Assembly: GCA_022885665.1 (NCBI GenBank)
Contig: JAGQDJ010000022.1
Location: 248,001-312,000 of the forward strand
From: Triops longicaudatus
Lineage: Eukaryota > Arthropoda > Branchiopoda > Notostraca > Triopsidae
Reading direction: 5' to 3'
Length of the DNA: 64,000 nt
The notes beneath the pieces were generated by a model. It ran no database searches. It was not told the origin of the DNA and was given only the letters and a program-made list of their open reading frames with translations. This document shows, piece by piece, positions 36,836 to 54,199 of the stretch (position 1 is the first letter of the stretch; each line of letters opens with the position of its first letter). Position numbers and translations under genes: made by a program.

Positions 36836-39800
36836 TCAATCATCTTGGCTACTATGCCCACCAAACTTTGTTCTTAGTGGAGTAATATTATGCCTCAAAT
36901 CTCTGGCCTGCACCTGCCTCAGCATATTGGCGGCGTGGCTTAGTTGAAGCGCACAGTCAGGATGGGCAGAACCAGGTAATAACGTGCATTCGCGCTCGAG
37001 TATAGATGCTAAGGCTTCCAAAAGTGACAGGAAACCGAAAGCGAGAGCAGCGCGACGTAGTCGGTTTAATTCTTTGTAGAAATGTTGAGTTTTGTCAGGC
37101 ATCTTGCGCGCATGGCGTAAAATTTTTTGCACGTCACCTTGCAGACCTGCTGGCCGAACCCATACCACGCAACTTTGGGCATAACTGCGCTTTTCAGCCG
37201 CTTTGACCGGAAAAGGAGTCGTGCTGCTTTCACTATCGCTTGTTTCTGACCGGTACTCTGAAAGCGGACCGATCTGGTTCAACGGACCCAACCACGGGAT
37301 CGCGTTATACCCTGGCTCGAATAGCGAAAGCATTAAATTGGATTTCTTCTTTGTATCAGCCCATGAATATAAGAGGCCAAACCAATCTTCCGCGACTTGA
37401 CATAGTGCGGCCATGTTTTCGACCTTCAAATATACAAACTTTCGTTAAGAAGTTTATAGCTAAATATCTTTCTTACTTTTAAAGATCCGTGTAGAAGGGC
37501 ACAGAAAGATGGAGTATTACTATCATCTAAAGAGGCTTCGTCTTCAGCATCGATTTCCATTTTCGCAGGATTAGGAATGTTATTCGTTTCGTCTATTTGA
37601 TAGACAAAAACATATTGAATGTAAAAGTGATTTTATTTTCAAATACAGTAAATCTCGCTACGAAGTATACGCAAGGAACGGGGAAATTGTCCGTTATAGC
37701 TGACTGTACGCAATAGCCAGTATTGGAATATATGGTTTTCATTTTGTCGGAACATGTGAACTTGTACACGACAGCCGATACTCATTACAACCAGTGAAAG
37801 TTATAACAAAATTTTACTATAGTTGCAAACGTTATTTAATAACTTACTTTTATTGGAAATAAAACTTACTTTTATTGGAAATGGGCAGCACCAAATGACG
37901 AGAGTACGCTGGAGGACTAGCGATGTCTGTTAGATCTATGAAACCACAGATTTCCAGCTCTTTCGATACCACTCGTTGAACAATATCAAAATCAATAGCT
38001 TTATGGAAAGGCTACGGTTGAAAATTTTTACAATAACAACCTGTTTGACGGTCTTTTTGAATAATTACTTGCGGTGCAGGATAAAGGGAGATTGTGTCCA
38101 AAAGAGATCCGCAACGAAGGGTTCCTTGAAAGGGAGCAAAGCTTGTATCTGCCAGACGTGTGAACATGCTTTGGACGCTCTGTAAGTAGTTGAACATTAA
38201 TATTCGAAAATAAATGTAGACTCTTTACTTTAAAAGACAAGGGGCCTTCGGTGACGACATAAACTCCTCCTTCTCCTCCATTTACTTCCACCAACTTGTG
38301 GTAAACGGGTAAACTTGTTGTCAGGCAAGGTTCATCAGAATTGGAAACATTTAATATGTGCAATTTTGAAGGAAATGGGAAAGGCAATGGAAAACTGAAG
38401 TCTGGCCGCTTTCTTTCTTTGTTGTGGAGGGAATTCAGATTTTGTAGAAAGGACGTGCTGCCCAAACCCAAAGTTCCATCAGTGACGAGTACCACATGGC
38501 AAGGCACGCTAAAACCCCACTCGTCTGCTACTAAATTTGCTACTCCCAACAATCCCGTTTCGAGGGAAGTTTTATCATACTCTTCCAGATTGGCTAGCTT
38601 GCCTCGTATAATGTCGTAGTCTCTCGTAAAGGAACAAACAACTTCATACCGCGAAGAAAATATGACCTACAAAAGTTTCTGGTTAATCCCGAATATAAAA
38701 AAATAGTCTCTACTTATCGATTATATGACTTTATATATACTTTTCAAGGATTAATAAATACAACCCTAGTATAGCCCTAGTATTTAACTTAAAAAAGGTC
38801 TACGATCACATTAACACAAATAATTCCACTTAGACTTGTTAATAAATCCCTACTTTTCCTTAAAGCATTCCATTTTTGTCAGTTCTGTAAAGAAACTAAA
38901 AATTTTAGTCAGGATGTTAGGAAAAAATGCGGTATATTGCTAACAGTAATAACGAACCATTTAATACCAAACTGTCGACTACTGTGAACAAGTTTCACAA
39001 TTCTCCAATATTGTCCCTGAGCAGAAATAGGCAACCGATAGAATACACTCTCGATAAATCAACTATATGTAATACTAAAATATTGTTGTGAACACATACC
39101 AAATAAGAAAAAAAAAATCCATTATGATAAAAAAATTCCCAGTTATTTGTATCTTCACTGAGCATCTTGGTATTGAGTGTCGGCTTAAGAGGGGAAAACG
39201 TTATTTCCCGACAATCTTAAATGTATAAGTTGATCGATCTCAGTATATACCGATGATTCAAGCATGGAGAGCGAAACATACCCCCTACATGAGTCCTTCA
39301 GAATAGTTATTGGCCTTAACCCAAAATCGCCAGTAAGAAAATCCTGATTAACAAACCGTAACTGAAATCCTGATAAAGAAAAAGTAACATAAAAAGTAAC
39401 ATTCAATTTGAAACGCACGTATGTGCAAACGATTTAGAATTTCAGTTACTAAAGATATCATAACCGAAGCTCAATTAATTGCAATTTGCATTTTTTAGGA
39501 CAGGCTCTGTTGCCAGAGTCCATATTCCTTTTTCCCAATTTTGCAAAGTCAACTCAATATTGACAAACACAGCCCGAAAACCTCAACGTAACTATAACGA
39601 GGATTCAAGTGATTGCGTTTGCTAACATAGCTTAACACATTGCGTCTATAAAAATGCAATCGTCTAAAGGTGCGAGTGCTATATCAGACTCATAACTATG
39701 TAAATAATATTACCAATGCAACAAACTCGAGTTTGCTACTCGAGGCGAGATAATCCAAAAACGTATTGATGCCATGGATTGCTAAATGTCTTCTCTGGTA

Positions 39801-39875
39801 CTCCTCGCTGCTATCAGAAAGCGATACAGGACGTTCCATAGAAAGCGAAACATCTAATAGGATTACTGTGGGCAT
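36836..39875 (-). CDS. INTS14: Integrator complex subunit 14
   Basis: INTS14 (VWA9) is part of the nucleic-acid-binding module of Integrator, which cleaves nascent snRNAs and paused mRNAs. Exons 39875-39714, 38666-38229, 38179-38069, 38011-37870, 37592-37477 and 37423-36836 give 518 residues, the same length I recall for human INTS14. The VWA domain starts MPTVILLDVSLSMERPVS, with a metal-binding DxSxS motif, and later VVLVTDG. Other matches are FPLPFPFPSKLHIL, SSRYEVVCSFTRDYD, SRHLVLPIS, ALLHGSLKVENMAALCQ, DTKKKSNLMLSLFEPG, and KRSYAQSCVVWVRPAGLQ. Intron 1 is about 1 kb while the others are under 280 bases. Intron 4 carries a small MITE-like insert. Confidence 0.97.
37646..37819. mobile_element. 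pogo/Tigger-like MITE in INTS14 intron 4
   Basis: The left end CAGTAAATCTCGCTACGA follows TA, and the right end GTTATAACAAAATTTTACTA precedes TA. The two ends are diverged reverse complements of the CAGTAnAATCTCGTTATAAC type. The internal sequence has no ORF. Confidence 0.5.
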
Positions 39876-40301
39876 CTTACCCTCATAAATTCGATGAATT
39901 AAGCGAGACCTCTCAAAGACTCCCACCTGACCACGCAACGTTTTGTTTACCAAACAAAATAATGACAACGTTTAACATATAGTATTGAGCTTTAATGCTA
40001 GACTTATAAGTGAAAAAAAATTGTATGACTCTTTTAAAAGTATGAATAAGGAACATACTGAAATATTTTATGCATATTAAGTTCCGTAACTCAAAGAAAT
40101 TTGACAACGCAGTCCACAGTCTTCGCCATTTGCTTTGGCGCTGCTCTCCAGTGTGTAGTGTACTGTGTGTTGGTGGCCCTGCCTTCTTGCTTATTTACTC
40201 CCTGCGTTCTCTTGGAAGTTTATCGTGAATTTTGCATGCTTCGATCGCGACCCATTGTTGACTGTAAACCAAAGTGGTAGGCCACAAATGTCGAAATTAA
40301 A
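39876..40301. promoter_or_regulatory. Divergent intergenic region, INTS14 / CTDSP
   Basis: These 426 bases lie between head-to-head start codons and should contain both promoters and 5' UTRs. I assign no specific motif. Confidence 0.5.
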
Positions 40302-44982
<4,681 letters not shown>

Positions 44983-47192
44983 GGGCAAAAAGAGGGAGAA
45001 AAAGGTCATAGAAAAGCAGTGACTTGGTCTTTAAAACTCAAGTTTCTTGTTCTATGCAAAAGCAAGAGCGTCGTGTTTGGTGCAATGGAGTCTTTTTAAT
45101 TTAGATATGTGTATCACATATCGAGAAAAAAAGGAGTGCATAAGCCATGCCAAGTGCCTAGCAAGGACATGGAGAACGTGCGAGTGGCATAAAAGACTAG
45201 CTTTTTCGATTTGAGAAGATAATCTGGAAAGATGAACTATTTTTATGGAAAGAAATTATGTGCAGAGAAGGATTTTAGCTTACAGAGAAGCCCGGAAGGG
45301 AACAGCCAAAAACAGTGACCGGGCGCCAAACCAATGGAATCCACTTTTCGTATAAAAGAAAAAAGAAGAAGCAGAGGAAGAAACATGATCCCTGACTTGT
45401 GTTTTTTATAAGAAAAACAAAAGACAGTTAGAAGTGCCTTGTGACAAATCATAACAAGTGTTTTTTTTGGTTTTTCTATACATTTTTGTTCATGATAGGC
45501 TTTTTACTAATTCTTCCATCCCTCCAATGTGTCCCGACAGACTCCCTTTGATAACTTACAAAAGTTTTAGTTCTGTGGTAACACCGTCGAAATAGCAGAA
45601 AAAAGAAGACAACAAAAACCGAATTTTTTTAAGTATTCGACCTACATAAGTATATATAATGGATCCGGTGTAACTCCTCGTTTGTATGGGACTAGGACAC
45701 TTGTTTCTTGTGTTCAAAAAGGTAAACATATTGTTATTGTTGCTGTATCACCCCATTTTTCTGTTTTATAGCCTCTTTTATTACCTAAAATAAGAGACAT
45801 TTCTGAAGTATCCGTTTTGTTGTTTTCGCCCAGCCCCATTTTGTTTTCCCTTTAAGGAAACCGTGGAGCTTGGCTCTATAAAAAGTGCCTCGTATCGACA
45901 CGTTTTCCTTCTGTCAAGCATATCGCTCTGCCAGCACTATCCATGCCTTTTGTATGTACGTTTTTAGTATCACCTTCCGTGGTTTCATCTTGACGCTTAA
46001 GTTTCATTCTGATGCTTTCTAGAATACCGTCATCACCCTACCACCCGATTTTTTTTTTCAATTCGCTGTGCCATACCATCTGTATAGCTTCGCCAACCAT
46101 TTCATTTTTGTTTCCCAGGAGAATGTCCCACGTCGTTTTGGCTTTCGAACTCCTTTTAACACAAATTGATACAAAAATCTTTGTTGTATTTTTCAGATTT
46201 TATTTTAGATGTCCTTCCCCCTTCATGGAAGTTTGCTCGTTTTCCTCCACCCCCATCCCTGTCACCTTTTCGTTTTGCCTTGTTGGGCCTCCTCCCATGT
46301 TGAAAGAACTGTATAATGAAAGAAATTTCGCGGAGGATATGTTTTACGCGAAAATGTGTATTGTTTCCCGAAAACATGGCGCGCAGCTGGGCAACCATGC
46401 AAGCCAAGAAGTAAAAAGAGTATTGAGTTCGCCCCCTTTTTTTCCCCTTGACTTTTCCTTTCTTCGCTTTGTTGCCTTAAAAGCGGAAGAATAATTATCT
46501 TGCTTTTTTTAAAAAAGAAAATTGTATATCTGGTATCAAAACGTTAAGGTTTTGAATCCGTAGACTTGGTTAATCTTACAAAACACCTGAAACCTTAGAC
46601 CCAAATTAAAAGAAAAAAGAGACCATGTTTCAGAGTTGAGGAACTTATAAAAAACTGGGATAAGTTGTACTCTGCAAGAGCAATACAAAAGAAAAGGATC
46701 CGTATTCCTGATAAAGACCTCTTGTGACTGATATTTTAGTGATGAAGTTAAACAACGTCACTGTAAACGAAATTTAGTGCCACATGTCGAACATCGTTCT
46801 GTTCGGTGGCTCGTGACCAAGAATGACCATCAACTGTTAGACTATATGTCAATTCAGCGTGGTTTTATTTTCACACATTTGCTCTAGCAAGCCAGCGATA
46901 TATAGTTCATTTCGCTTTAATCGAGTAATTCTTGGTCAAACCGACAGAAAATTCTTGACAACTATTTAATTGTAGCGTCTCTCTCTTGTATGCTTCACCG
47001 TAAGGCAGCGCTGGAACAGAAGATAAATTTAGCAGTAAACACACACGTTAAAGATTCTCTTAATTGCACAGAGATTATGTACATGTATATAGTGTATTCC
47101 CTAGCTTAAACACGTGCAATTACCATGTTAGACCAATTTTCCTAAACGTTGGCAACATTTCTAACATCGCGAAGGTTAAGCTAGGTTGAAGC

Positions 47193-47205
47193 CAGGGTTG
47201 AATGC

Positions 47206-47239
<34 letters not shown>

Positions 47240-48352
47240 TGACCGCTAGCGGGTAAAAGTAAAAGGGATTTTTCAGTTACCGTATCGCGGTAAACTATTT
47301 ACCGGGACATTTTGAACCTTCTGCGGTAGCGGTAATCGGTACCAGTAAAAAAACGGAGATGTTCAGTACTAGATAGCGTAGTGAAGTACCATTCGTTAAT
47401 AATTTTCACTCTGATGAAGTAGTGTCGGACGTTGCTTATACAATGGTTCCTATATGTTTCATACTTCCTTTGGGTGCTTTAAAAAGTGGTGCTACTCGTG
47501 TTACGCTTCATTCTGCAAATAAACATTTTGACATAAAAGCACATTAATGAAGCTTACATTATCTAGTCTATAATGCAATAACGCATTTCAACAACTAAAC
47601 TCTCGAAGACGACAATGCATCGCAGGTCCGATGTCGGTTGTCTCTTAAATCAACAAACAAAAAAGTAAAAAGCGTAAGCCTTGCTTCTAAAAACAGAAGG
47701 ACTGGTAGATAAGAAAGAAATCCTTATTGAAATTTGAAGGCCTTATTTGAAAAATGAAGAAAATCTTATCACTATAGGCCTTATCACTATAATGATCAAT
47801 AGTACAAAAAAACACACGAAATATCCGAACACAGAGTTTATTGGCTAAGAAATATATGTTGAATATGCCTCGAAGCTTTTAAAGCGTAACGTACAAATAT
47901 CAAACATTATGACACGTTTTCAGAGAAGTATTTATTTCGACTGTAATTGGGTGCTAATTGTTGCACATTTTTACGTTCGAGAACAACGCCAAGAAAACGT
48001 CTAATATACGTATATTTTTGGTAATGTGTGCACCTGGGTGGTTCACTGCACATAGCACAAGTGCGAAAAAAGGTTCAAAAAATGAGTTTATAAGACGCTA
48101 AAAACTCATTAAAAAGACACGGAGACGTTCGCACTACAACAGTGAACTTGCAATGATGTCATATCCAGCGAACTGGCATGAAGCTGGCGCGAAAGCCAAC
48201 TTTACCATTTTACCGCTACCGCTCGATACTTTGAAGTACTTATGGTAATGCTGCAATCGCGGTACTTTATTATTTAACACGTTAGGGTAAAACAGTAAAA
48301 ATATCTACCTCAGTAATTACCGCGATAAAAAAACAGCGATAATTCAACCCTG
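47193..48352. mobile_element. Non-autonomous hAT-type transposon, 1.16 kb
   Basis: The ends read CAGGGTTGAAT and ATTCAACCCTG, an 11-bp terminal inverted repeat. The flanks are GTTGAAGC (47185-47192) and GTTGAAAC (48353-48360), an 8-bp target duplication with one mismatch, as expected for the hAT superfamily. Subterminal regions are full of short GCGGTAA/TTACCGC motifs in both orientations, which resemble hAT transposase-binding sites. The inside is AT-rich with no transposase ORF. A run of A lies near the left end. Confidence 0.85.
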
Positions 48353-48814
48353 GTTGAAACGTTGAAAAAGTTGACGAACCGTAGCTAGAAAAAGAATGTC
48401 GGTTTGGATGAAGTTTGGGGAGATCCGGGTAGGTGGGGTCAAGACGCAATGTTATTGGACATGATGTTCGCCTATCTTTACCATTATAAAATAAAACTCA
48501 ATTTTTTCCCTTTCACCTCTTAAAGCCCACCTCCTCACTCGGGCCTTGCACAATGTATGTATAACATACATGTTGTGGAGAAACGTATGTATTGAGGCTG
48601 AATGGGACGATATGGATATACGTATGGTTATAAAAATAATATCTAGTGAACTTCGTGTAGCTTGCTTCCCTCATCCCCCCCCCAAAAAAAAATGTCCTAG
48701 GAGAACAGGAGCAGTCCAAACTACAAAATATGCCTGCCATTTCATTGCAACTAAACGGACTGACTCCTTGGCGGTCAATGCTGAAAAATTTGCTGTCGCT
48801 GCTCGTAAAAATCA

Positions 48815-49205
48815 ACAAAAGTACCAGTTAAAATGCACACTAATTACCTTAATATGTATTCCAATTAAAGAGTGTAGAAAAGACACGTAAAAAATAAAAC
48901 GTGTATTATACTCTACTCGATATGCGCTCCAGTTAACACATGTATCAGTTAAAACATGCACCAACTAACAAACGTGCTAGTTAGACGCGAACAAATAATT
49001 CGCGTACCAGTGAAAAAGTGTAGCCTACTAACTTATGTATACAAGCTACCAAAACGGGTACTTGTCGGAACGGGTAAAAATAACACGCGTACCATTTAAA
49101 ACGAGCTCCAATGAACTTAGGTACCAGTCGAAAAGCATGTGAGTTATAACGTGTACAGCACTTTTAAAGATAAAACACGTAACAAGTTCAAACGCGTAGA
49201 GTTAA
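48815..49205. repeat. Degenerate short-period tandem array
   Basis: Variants of GTACCAGTTAAAAC recur about every 17 to 25 bases, for example TACCAGTTAAAATGCAC, GTATCAGTTAAAACATGC, CGTGCTAGTTAGACGCG, CGTACCAGTGAAAAAGTG, CGTACCATTTAAAACGAG and GGTACCAGTCGAAAAGCA. Spacing and sequence are too diverged for a recent array. It looks like an old minisatellite. Confidence 0.6.
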
Positions 49206-50398
49206 CTTTGCGTAGAATAGGGATGGGACAAATTTTCTGTCCTTTATTTTTTACGTCACGTGCATACAAAACTTTTGCCCAAAATTATACTTGTTAGATG
49301 CAATAGTGTCTTGGCTGTCAAATGAGGTACTGTGTACTTCAAGAAATACGAAAAATGTCACGAAACGGCCATGAAAACTAGAGGCTTTTCCAGTTTTACA
49401 GAACGACATGCCGGTTACAGTTTGGAATAGCGGGTGGGACAAAATGGCCGTGTTTTGTCATGATAAAGTTGGTAAGTCAACTTTTCAAGAAAAGTACGTT
49501 ACATGGTAGAGTTGGAAGATATCTATAAAAGCTTACAAACATAATGTAAATGAATGGTAGAATCGTTCTAACACTCTTTTAACACGACCATCTGATTTCC
49601 TTTATTTTGACATTTGCACAATACACCTTGCGGTCAAAAGCGCTTCAGTACAAACCTTATAGAAGCGTCATTTTTTACTTTCCATGTCTCCTGTAAGCTT
49701 ATTTTTGAATTTTTGTGGCTGATCTGTAAGAGGATTATTCTGCGGTTTACGCTGTACACAAAAATCGTTTGGCATAATTTTTGGTTGCTTAACGGAAACA
49801 CTATGACCCTTTTATTTTTTAAAAAGGGCCATAAGCTTAGTTTTTATTTAGTTTCTCATGTAAACTTCATTTTTTTTTCAGCGAAACTTCGCCCACGTGA
49901 CCTGGGTCATATTCGCTAAGTGTCTGATTTTCCTCGTTTCCAAAACATGCGTAGTTTACTGATTAGATTGTGTACGACTTACCCGACGTGTTAATTAGTC
50001 CTGTCCCTCCTCTAAAATATTAAAAACGTGTGAGAACTCAGCGACTATAGTTTTTATTTAGAATCCTGTTCTTACTCGTAGGAGTTATTACGAAACATTC
50101 AAAAACCTCTCCTTTACTCGAAACTCATTGTTAGGGTCAAGGGTAACCAATGAAATATAAAGATTTTCCCTCCTTCAATCATATTCCTTTCCTGTGGCCA
50201 GGTATTAGTAATCAAATGTCCAAATTGACCTTCCTTTCACTGAATTCCGTTGTTAAAAACGCGAACTACCTCAGATATAAAAATTCTCACTCCTTTTGTT
50301 TTATTCCGTTGTTAGAATCAGTATTAACGACAAAATCACCCAAATGTTAAAAATACCTCCGAAGGAGTCTAGAAAAAAAAAAAGAAATGAATCCTATA

Positions 50399-50948
50399 CA
50401 GTGGAACCCACGTAATTACACCTCGGATAATTATTAAAACCCGCTTAATTACAAGAAAACCTCAAGTCTATTTTCAATCCCAATTAACGTAATGGAGACT
50501 AACTTCAGATTATGCCAACTTGGTTAGTGACACGACTCACATAAAATCACGTAAGTTTCATTCCCCGTTGAAAATCTTTCAATGTTATTTTTAGCAAGTT
50601 AATAACAACCAACTAGGGTCATGAGCAACAAACATACCGAAACCACGAGGCCAACAGATTCTAAGAAAAGCTTCTATAAGTTCTCATTCGAAAGAATTTT
50701 CTAGCAAAAATAGCCTTTCTACTTTCACCATTCTCGAATTCCTGTTTTATATTTTGTGATCTCGAATAAGCTCTGTAGCAGAAAAAGTAGTAAAAAAGAA
50801 TCATACAACATTATCTTTACCGCAGCGAGTTGCAGTGGTATACCTCTTCAAAAAAAAAAAAAAAAAAAAAAAAACGAAGCATTAGTGTTGCTGCAGAAGT
50901 TGTTCGCAATACAATACGTTCGTTAAAAAGGGTAAAGAGGTACCACTG
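50399..50948. mobile_element. pogo/Tigger-like non-autonomous element
   Basis: The left end is TA followed by CAGTGGAACCCACGTAATTA. The right end is GTAAAGAGGTACCACTG followed by TA. The CAGTGG terminus and TA target site fit Tigger/pogo elements of the Tc1/mariner superfamily. A second inward-facing terminus, CAGTGGTATACCTCTTC at 50833, pairs better with the right end, so a 116-bp element (50833-50948) may be nested in, or replace, this reading. It includes a run of about 28 A. Confidence 0.6.
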
Positions 50949-52186
50949 TATAAAGCAGTTTTCAAACTTTTCAAACCCGCGGATCCCACGTTAAGACATG
51001 CCGGGGAGCCGCGGCTCTTCGTTTGAAAACCCCTTGTAAAAAGTAAACATTTCGAAGGAGGGGAGCTCAAACACCCTCACTAGCCCCTCCTAAATAAGGT
51101 CTTGCTTGTAAATACACTTTCTCAGTACTGTACTACAAAATTAAACCCGTGCTCCTGCCAAAAAGTAAATACAATAAAATAACGCCAACGTTGGCGAATT
51201 AAAGAAAAAATCGAAAAAATTTAACGATTTTTGAAATTTATAAACTAATTTCCAGACTTTCAGTTTTCTACGTTTTGGTGGCCTGAGACTTCGTGATTTG
51301 AGCTTCAGCACTAGCAGAACCAGGACTAATGAAGATAAAGCTACTAGCTACGGGTCTCCTCTCGCGCAATGACGAAATGCAAGTGGACTCTTTTGTGACC
51401 AGATATCTTCACTCGCGGAGGGGAAAACTCACTGTATGTGGGCCGATCTAGTTGATGAACAGAAAAGCATTTTCTATTCCATGTATTTGTTAAGTTAGCT
51501 TTGCTCAAGTTTTTAGTAAACGAGATGTTAAAACTTGTTATCGGCTGCAGCAAAAACAGTGGGAGAAAATTGTTGGAAGAACTTTCAGAAATTACCAAGA
51601 GGCTAAAACTAGTTTTACGCGCTTTTTCGTTAAATTTATTTACCAGTAAGAAAGAGAACCATGATTCTCTTTGAATACGAAAAACATTGTTCTGTCTATT
51701 TTTTCTTTAATCTTAACTCTGCTTGATTTATTTTGTATTTTATTTTGTTCATTTATTTATTTTTGCTGGTGTAGGCGAATTTAGTGAATTCAAGGGATTT
51801 TATTAGGTGTTCACGAGTTTTGAGCCCAATTCGCCAACACGTTGGTGAATCTCGAAAAAGGGTTGAACTGCCATATCCCTTCTAACCTCTAACATGGACT
51901 ACGCAGCCGTCCCACTTACCAATAGTCTACAGTGAACAGTCATTGTTATTTTAGCCATTTCCTCGGAAATAGCTATCCCAGATATTAGAAAGCGAAGTAA
52001 TTCGTAAGGAAATGGACGAAATAAAAACGGCTATACTGCAAATGGGACCTTAGCCTTAGACGGCAAGTGCTAGAGATAGAGATTACATGTACAGATTGGG
52101 TCTGAGAACGGCTCATCGGCTCTCTGCTTGCCATGCTTGCCAACCATCTAAACCGTTAACCCGATAGCCTAAATGTAAAGTAGCGA

Positions 52187-52267
52187 TTACACGCATCAAT
52201 TCTTACGGCAAGCCGTTGCTTCAACAAGTTTCCGCTAGCTGCTTGCCTCCAAAATTGATGCGTGTAA
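52187..52267. mobile_element. Palindromic MITE, copy 1
   Basis: The 81-bp unit has terminal inverted repeats TTACACGCATCAATT and AATTGATGCGTGTAA, and its inner halves (TTACGGCAAGC and GCTTGCCTCC) also partly pair. A second copy in the opposite orientation lies at 53132. No target duplication is clear. Confidence 0.75.
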
Positions 52268-52702
52268 CCGAGTCTGAATTACCGCAGTTTCTTAGAATTC
52301 GAGTCCCTTTCTTCCCTGTTTAGATAGGCAAGAGTGGTCGCATCTTGAAATATTAGTGGCCCAAACTTATGCATGAAAAGGCGTATCATGCGGTTTAACG
52401 AAAATAAGCTTGCTCTATTTGGTTTTTAAAAAATTAAATTTAGATCCCTGAGATGTTACTTTTCCACAACTGAAATTATTTCGGCATAACATGACCTTTT
52501 TCTCACAAGTAACGTAAAACATTACACACGTAATTCTTTTGTAACTCCGCCGAGTTTTCCGCTGCTGTGCTTCGCCAAATGTTGTGACAGTGTCGCGGCC
52601 CTGAAAATCGAACTTCTTCATTTACAAGAGATATCACGCTGTACGCTGAGTATCCGAGGAAAAATGTTCGATGGCTTACGTAGAAGCGGTTTTTGTGTAT
52701 TG

Positions 52703-52829
52703 CAGTAGATTCTCCAAAAGTTCACGTTTAATTTCAGTATCCAGGAAATCCTTTTGGGAAATCCTTAAGTCAGTCTATTTTCTAGCAATATATTCGTTAA
52801 AAACTGTTAATTAGAACGAAACTCTACTG
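52703..52829. mobile_element. pogo/Tigger-like MITE
   Basis: It runs from CAGTAGATTCTCC to GAAACTCTACTG, about 127 bp. The ends form short diverged inverted repeats of the CAGTAGAnTCTC type shared with the elements at 37646 and 57912. The flank is TA only on the right. Confidence 0.4.
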
Positions 52830-53131
52830 TAGCTGTATTGTTAATTCCGCCTTTTGTGAACAATTTGTAGCCTGCAAAAATGTCAGAAATAGACTAGAGA
52901 AACGGTTAATATAGCACACGCAGGCTCTGTTCAGTTCTTTGGGCAAGCTAAGGATGTACGCTGATTAGCTGATCATCGATAAAAGTTGCTACTCTATCGG
53001 CAAGTCACAGTTACAGGGATCAATTTATAAGAAATTTGCCCTTTGGGCCAAAAAATGACAGCAAGAGAGTTGTTCCAAATATATGTCGAAGCAAGTGGCA
53101 ACTCGACCAACTAGTGGCAAGCTTGGAAAGG

Positions 53132-53389
53132 TTACACGCATCAATTTTGGAGGCAAGCAGCTAGAGGAAACGTTTTGAGGCAACGACTTGCCGCAGAGGC
53201 GTCGTGCCATATGGGGCTGGGGGGGCCCGGGCCCCAAAAAATTTTTGCCATCCTGAAAAAAAGGTATCATTTAAAACTCATTTATAACTCATTAACTCTT
53301 TTATTAAAAGAAATGCAAAATCGCCCCCCCCCCCCAAATTTTTGAAGTGCACGACGCCACTGGCTTGCCGTAAGGATTGATGCGCATAA
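53132..53389. mobile_element. Palindromic MITE, copy 2, split by an insertion
   Basis: In the opposite orientation to copy 1, it reads TTACACGCATCAATTTTGGA through CAACGACTTGCCG, then resumes after the insertion as GCTTGCCGTAAGGATTGATG and CGCATAA. Removing 53194-53370 restores a unit of the same size and order as the reverse complement of copy 1, with a handful of differences. Confidence 0.8.
53194..53362. mobile_element. hAT-like MITE nested in palindromic MITE copy 2
   Basis: This 169-bp element starts CAGAGGCGTCGTGC and ends GCACGACGCCACTG, inverted repeats with one mismatch. The flanks ACTTGCCG (53186-53193) and GCTTGCCG (53363-53370) are an 8-bp target duplication with one change. The interior contains G-run/C-run palindrome GGGGCCCGGGCCCC and a 12-base C run. 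CAGnGGCGT ends and 8-bp duplications are typical of hAT MITEs. Confidence 0.88.
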
Positions 53390-54199
53390 CTGCGACTTAA
53401 GCCAAGCCGAAACCGGTTTTCGTCAAACCGATTGGAGACGAGCCGTAAGCTTATAATCGACTCTTAAAAAAGCAGACAACAGCATAAAATAGCGAGTAGA
53501 ATGGGAACAGTTCGCTCTCAACAGAAACCATTTGTTAAAGAAACCTGATGTATAGAACTCCAATTTTGTCAACAACAACTATTTTTGTATGTCAGATGTT
53601 TAATTATAATAGAATAACGTGACGCAAAAATGCGAAGTCAGAAACGATTAAAAGAATTATCGAAACGAAAAGAAGTGAGAATATCTCTTTTATTTTTTCA
53701 TTCACTGTTGTCCCTTCGTTTACCTTGCATCACGATGCTCGGGACTCAAAGTCTCAAAGTCTTGTTGGAGCCTATAGAAGTTGGCTGTCATGCGAACTTT
53801 AGCTGGACGTTGTCAATCCGAGACAAGAGCTGAACCAGTCCTGATTCAAGCCAAGCCGATTCTCAGCCCTAGCGGAAAGTCGTTTTTACGGTATTCCTAC
53901 AGCATCCAGGAATTTCTTTCCAAATCCCTTACATTATTGCCAGTATAACCGATAAAAAAGGTACAAGAAATAAGATCGCGAAATTTAGTTCATAGGCTAG
54001 TAACAGCCATTGACTGTATTTTCCGGCACAAGAAAAAATACTGAATAAATTCTCGACGTACAAACAGAATAGTTACAAATCCACTTTCGCAGCCTCTAAA
54101 TCATTTTTTTGTTTTGTTTTGTTTGAAGAGGATTCTTTGTCGCAAAAGCATCAACAGTATGAACGCACTTTCTGTTCTTCCATTTTCTCTTTTTTATTT

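Larger units (their letters stand above)
44983..54199. other. Gene-poor, repeat-rich stretch between CTDSP and CNOT2
   Basis: Over 9 kb with no convincing gene. It begins with the CTDSP 3' UTR. It contains several DNA-transposon remnants, annotated separately (47193-48352, 50399-50948, 52187-52267, 52703-52829, 53132-53389), and a degenerate repeat array at 48815-49205. The longest ORF (46012-46494) lacks family similarity and is T-rich, so I do not call it. Confidence 0.65.

Noticed and set aside
46012..46494. 160-codon ORF downstream of the CTD phosphatase
   Set aside because: T-rich, no recognisable domain, no splice or homologue support; likely chance.
52080..53870. Larger composite element with GGGTCTGAGAACGGCT and AGCCGATTCTCAGCCCT as ends
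   Set aside because: The similarity is short and gapped. Boundaries and a duplication could not be shown.
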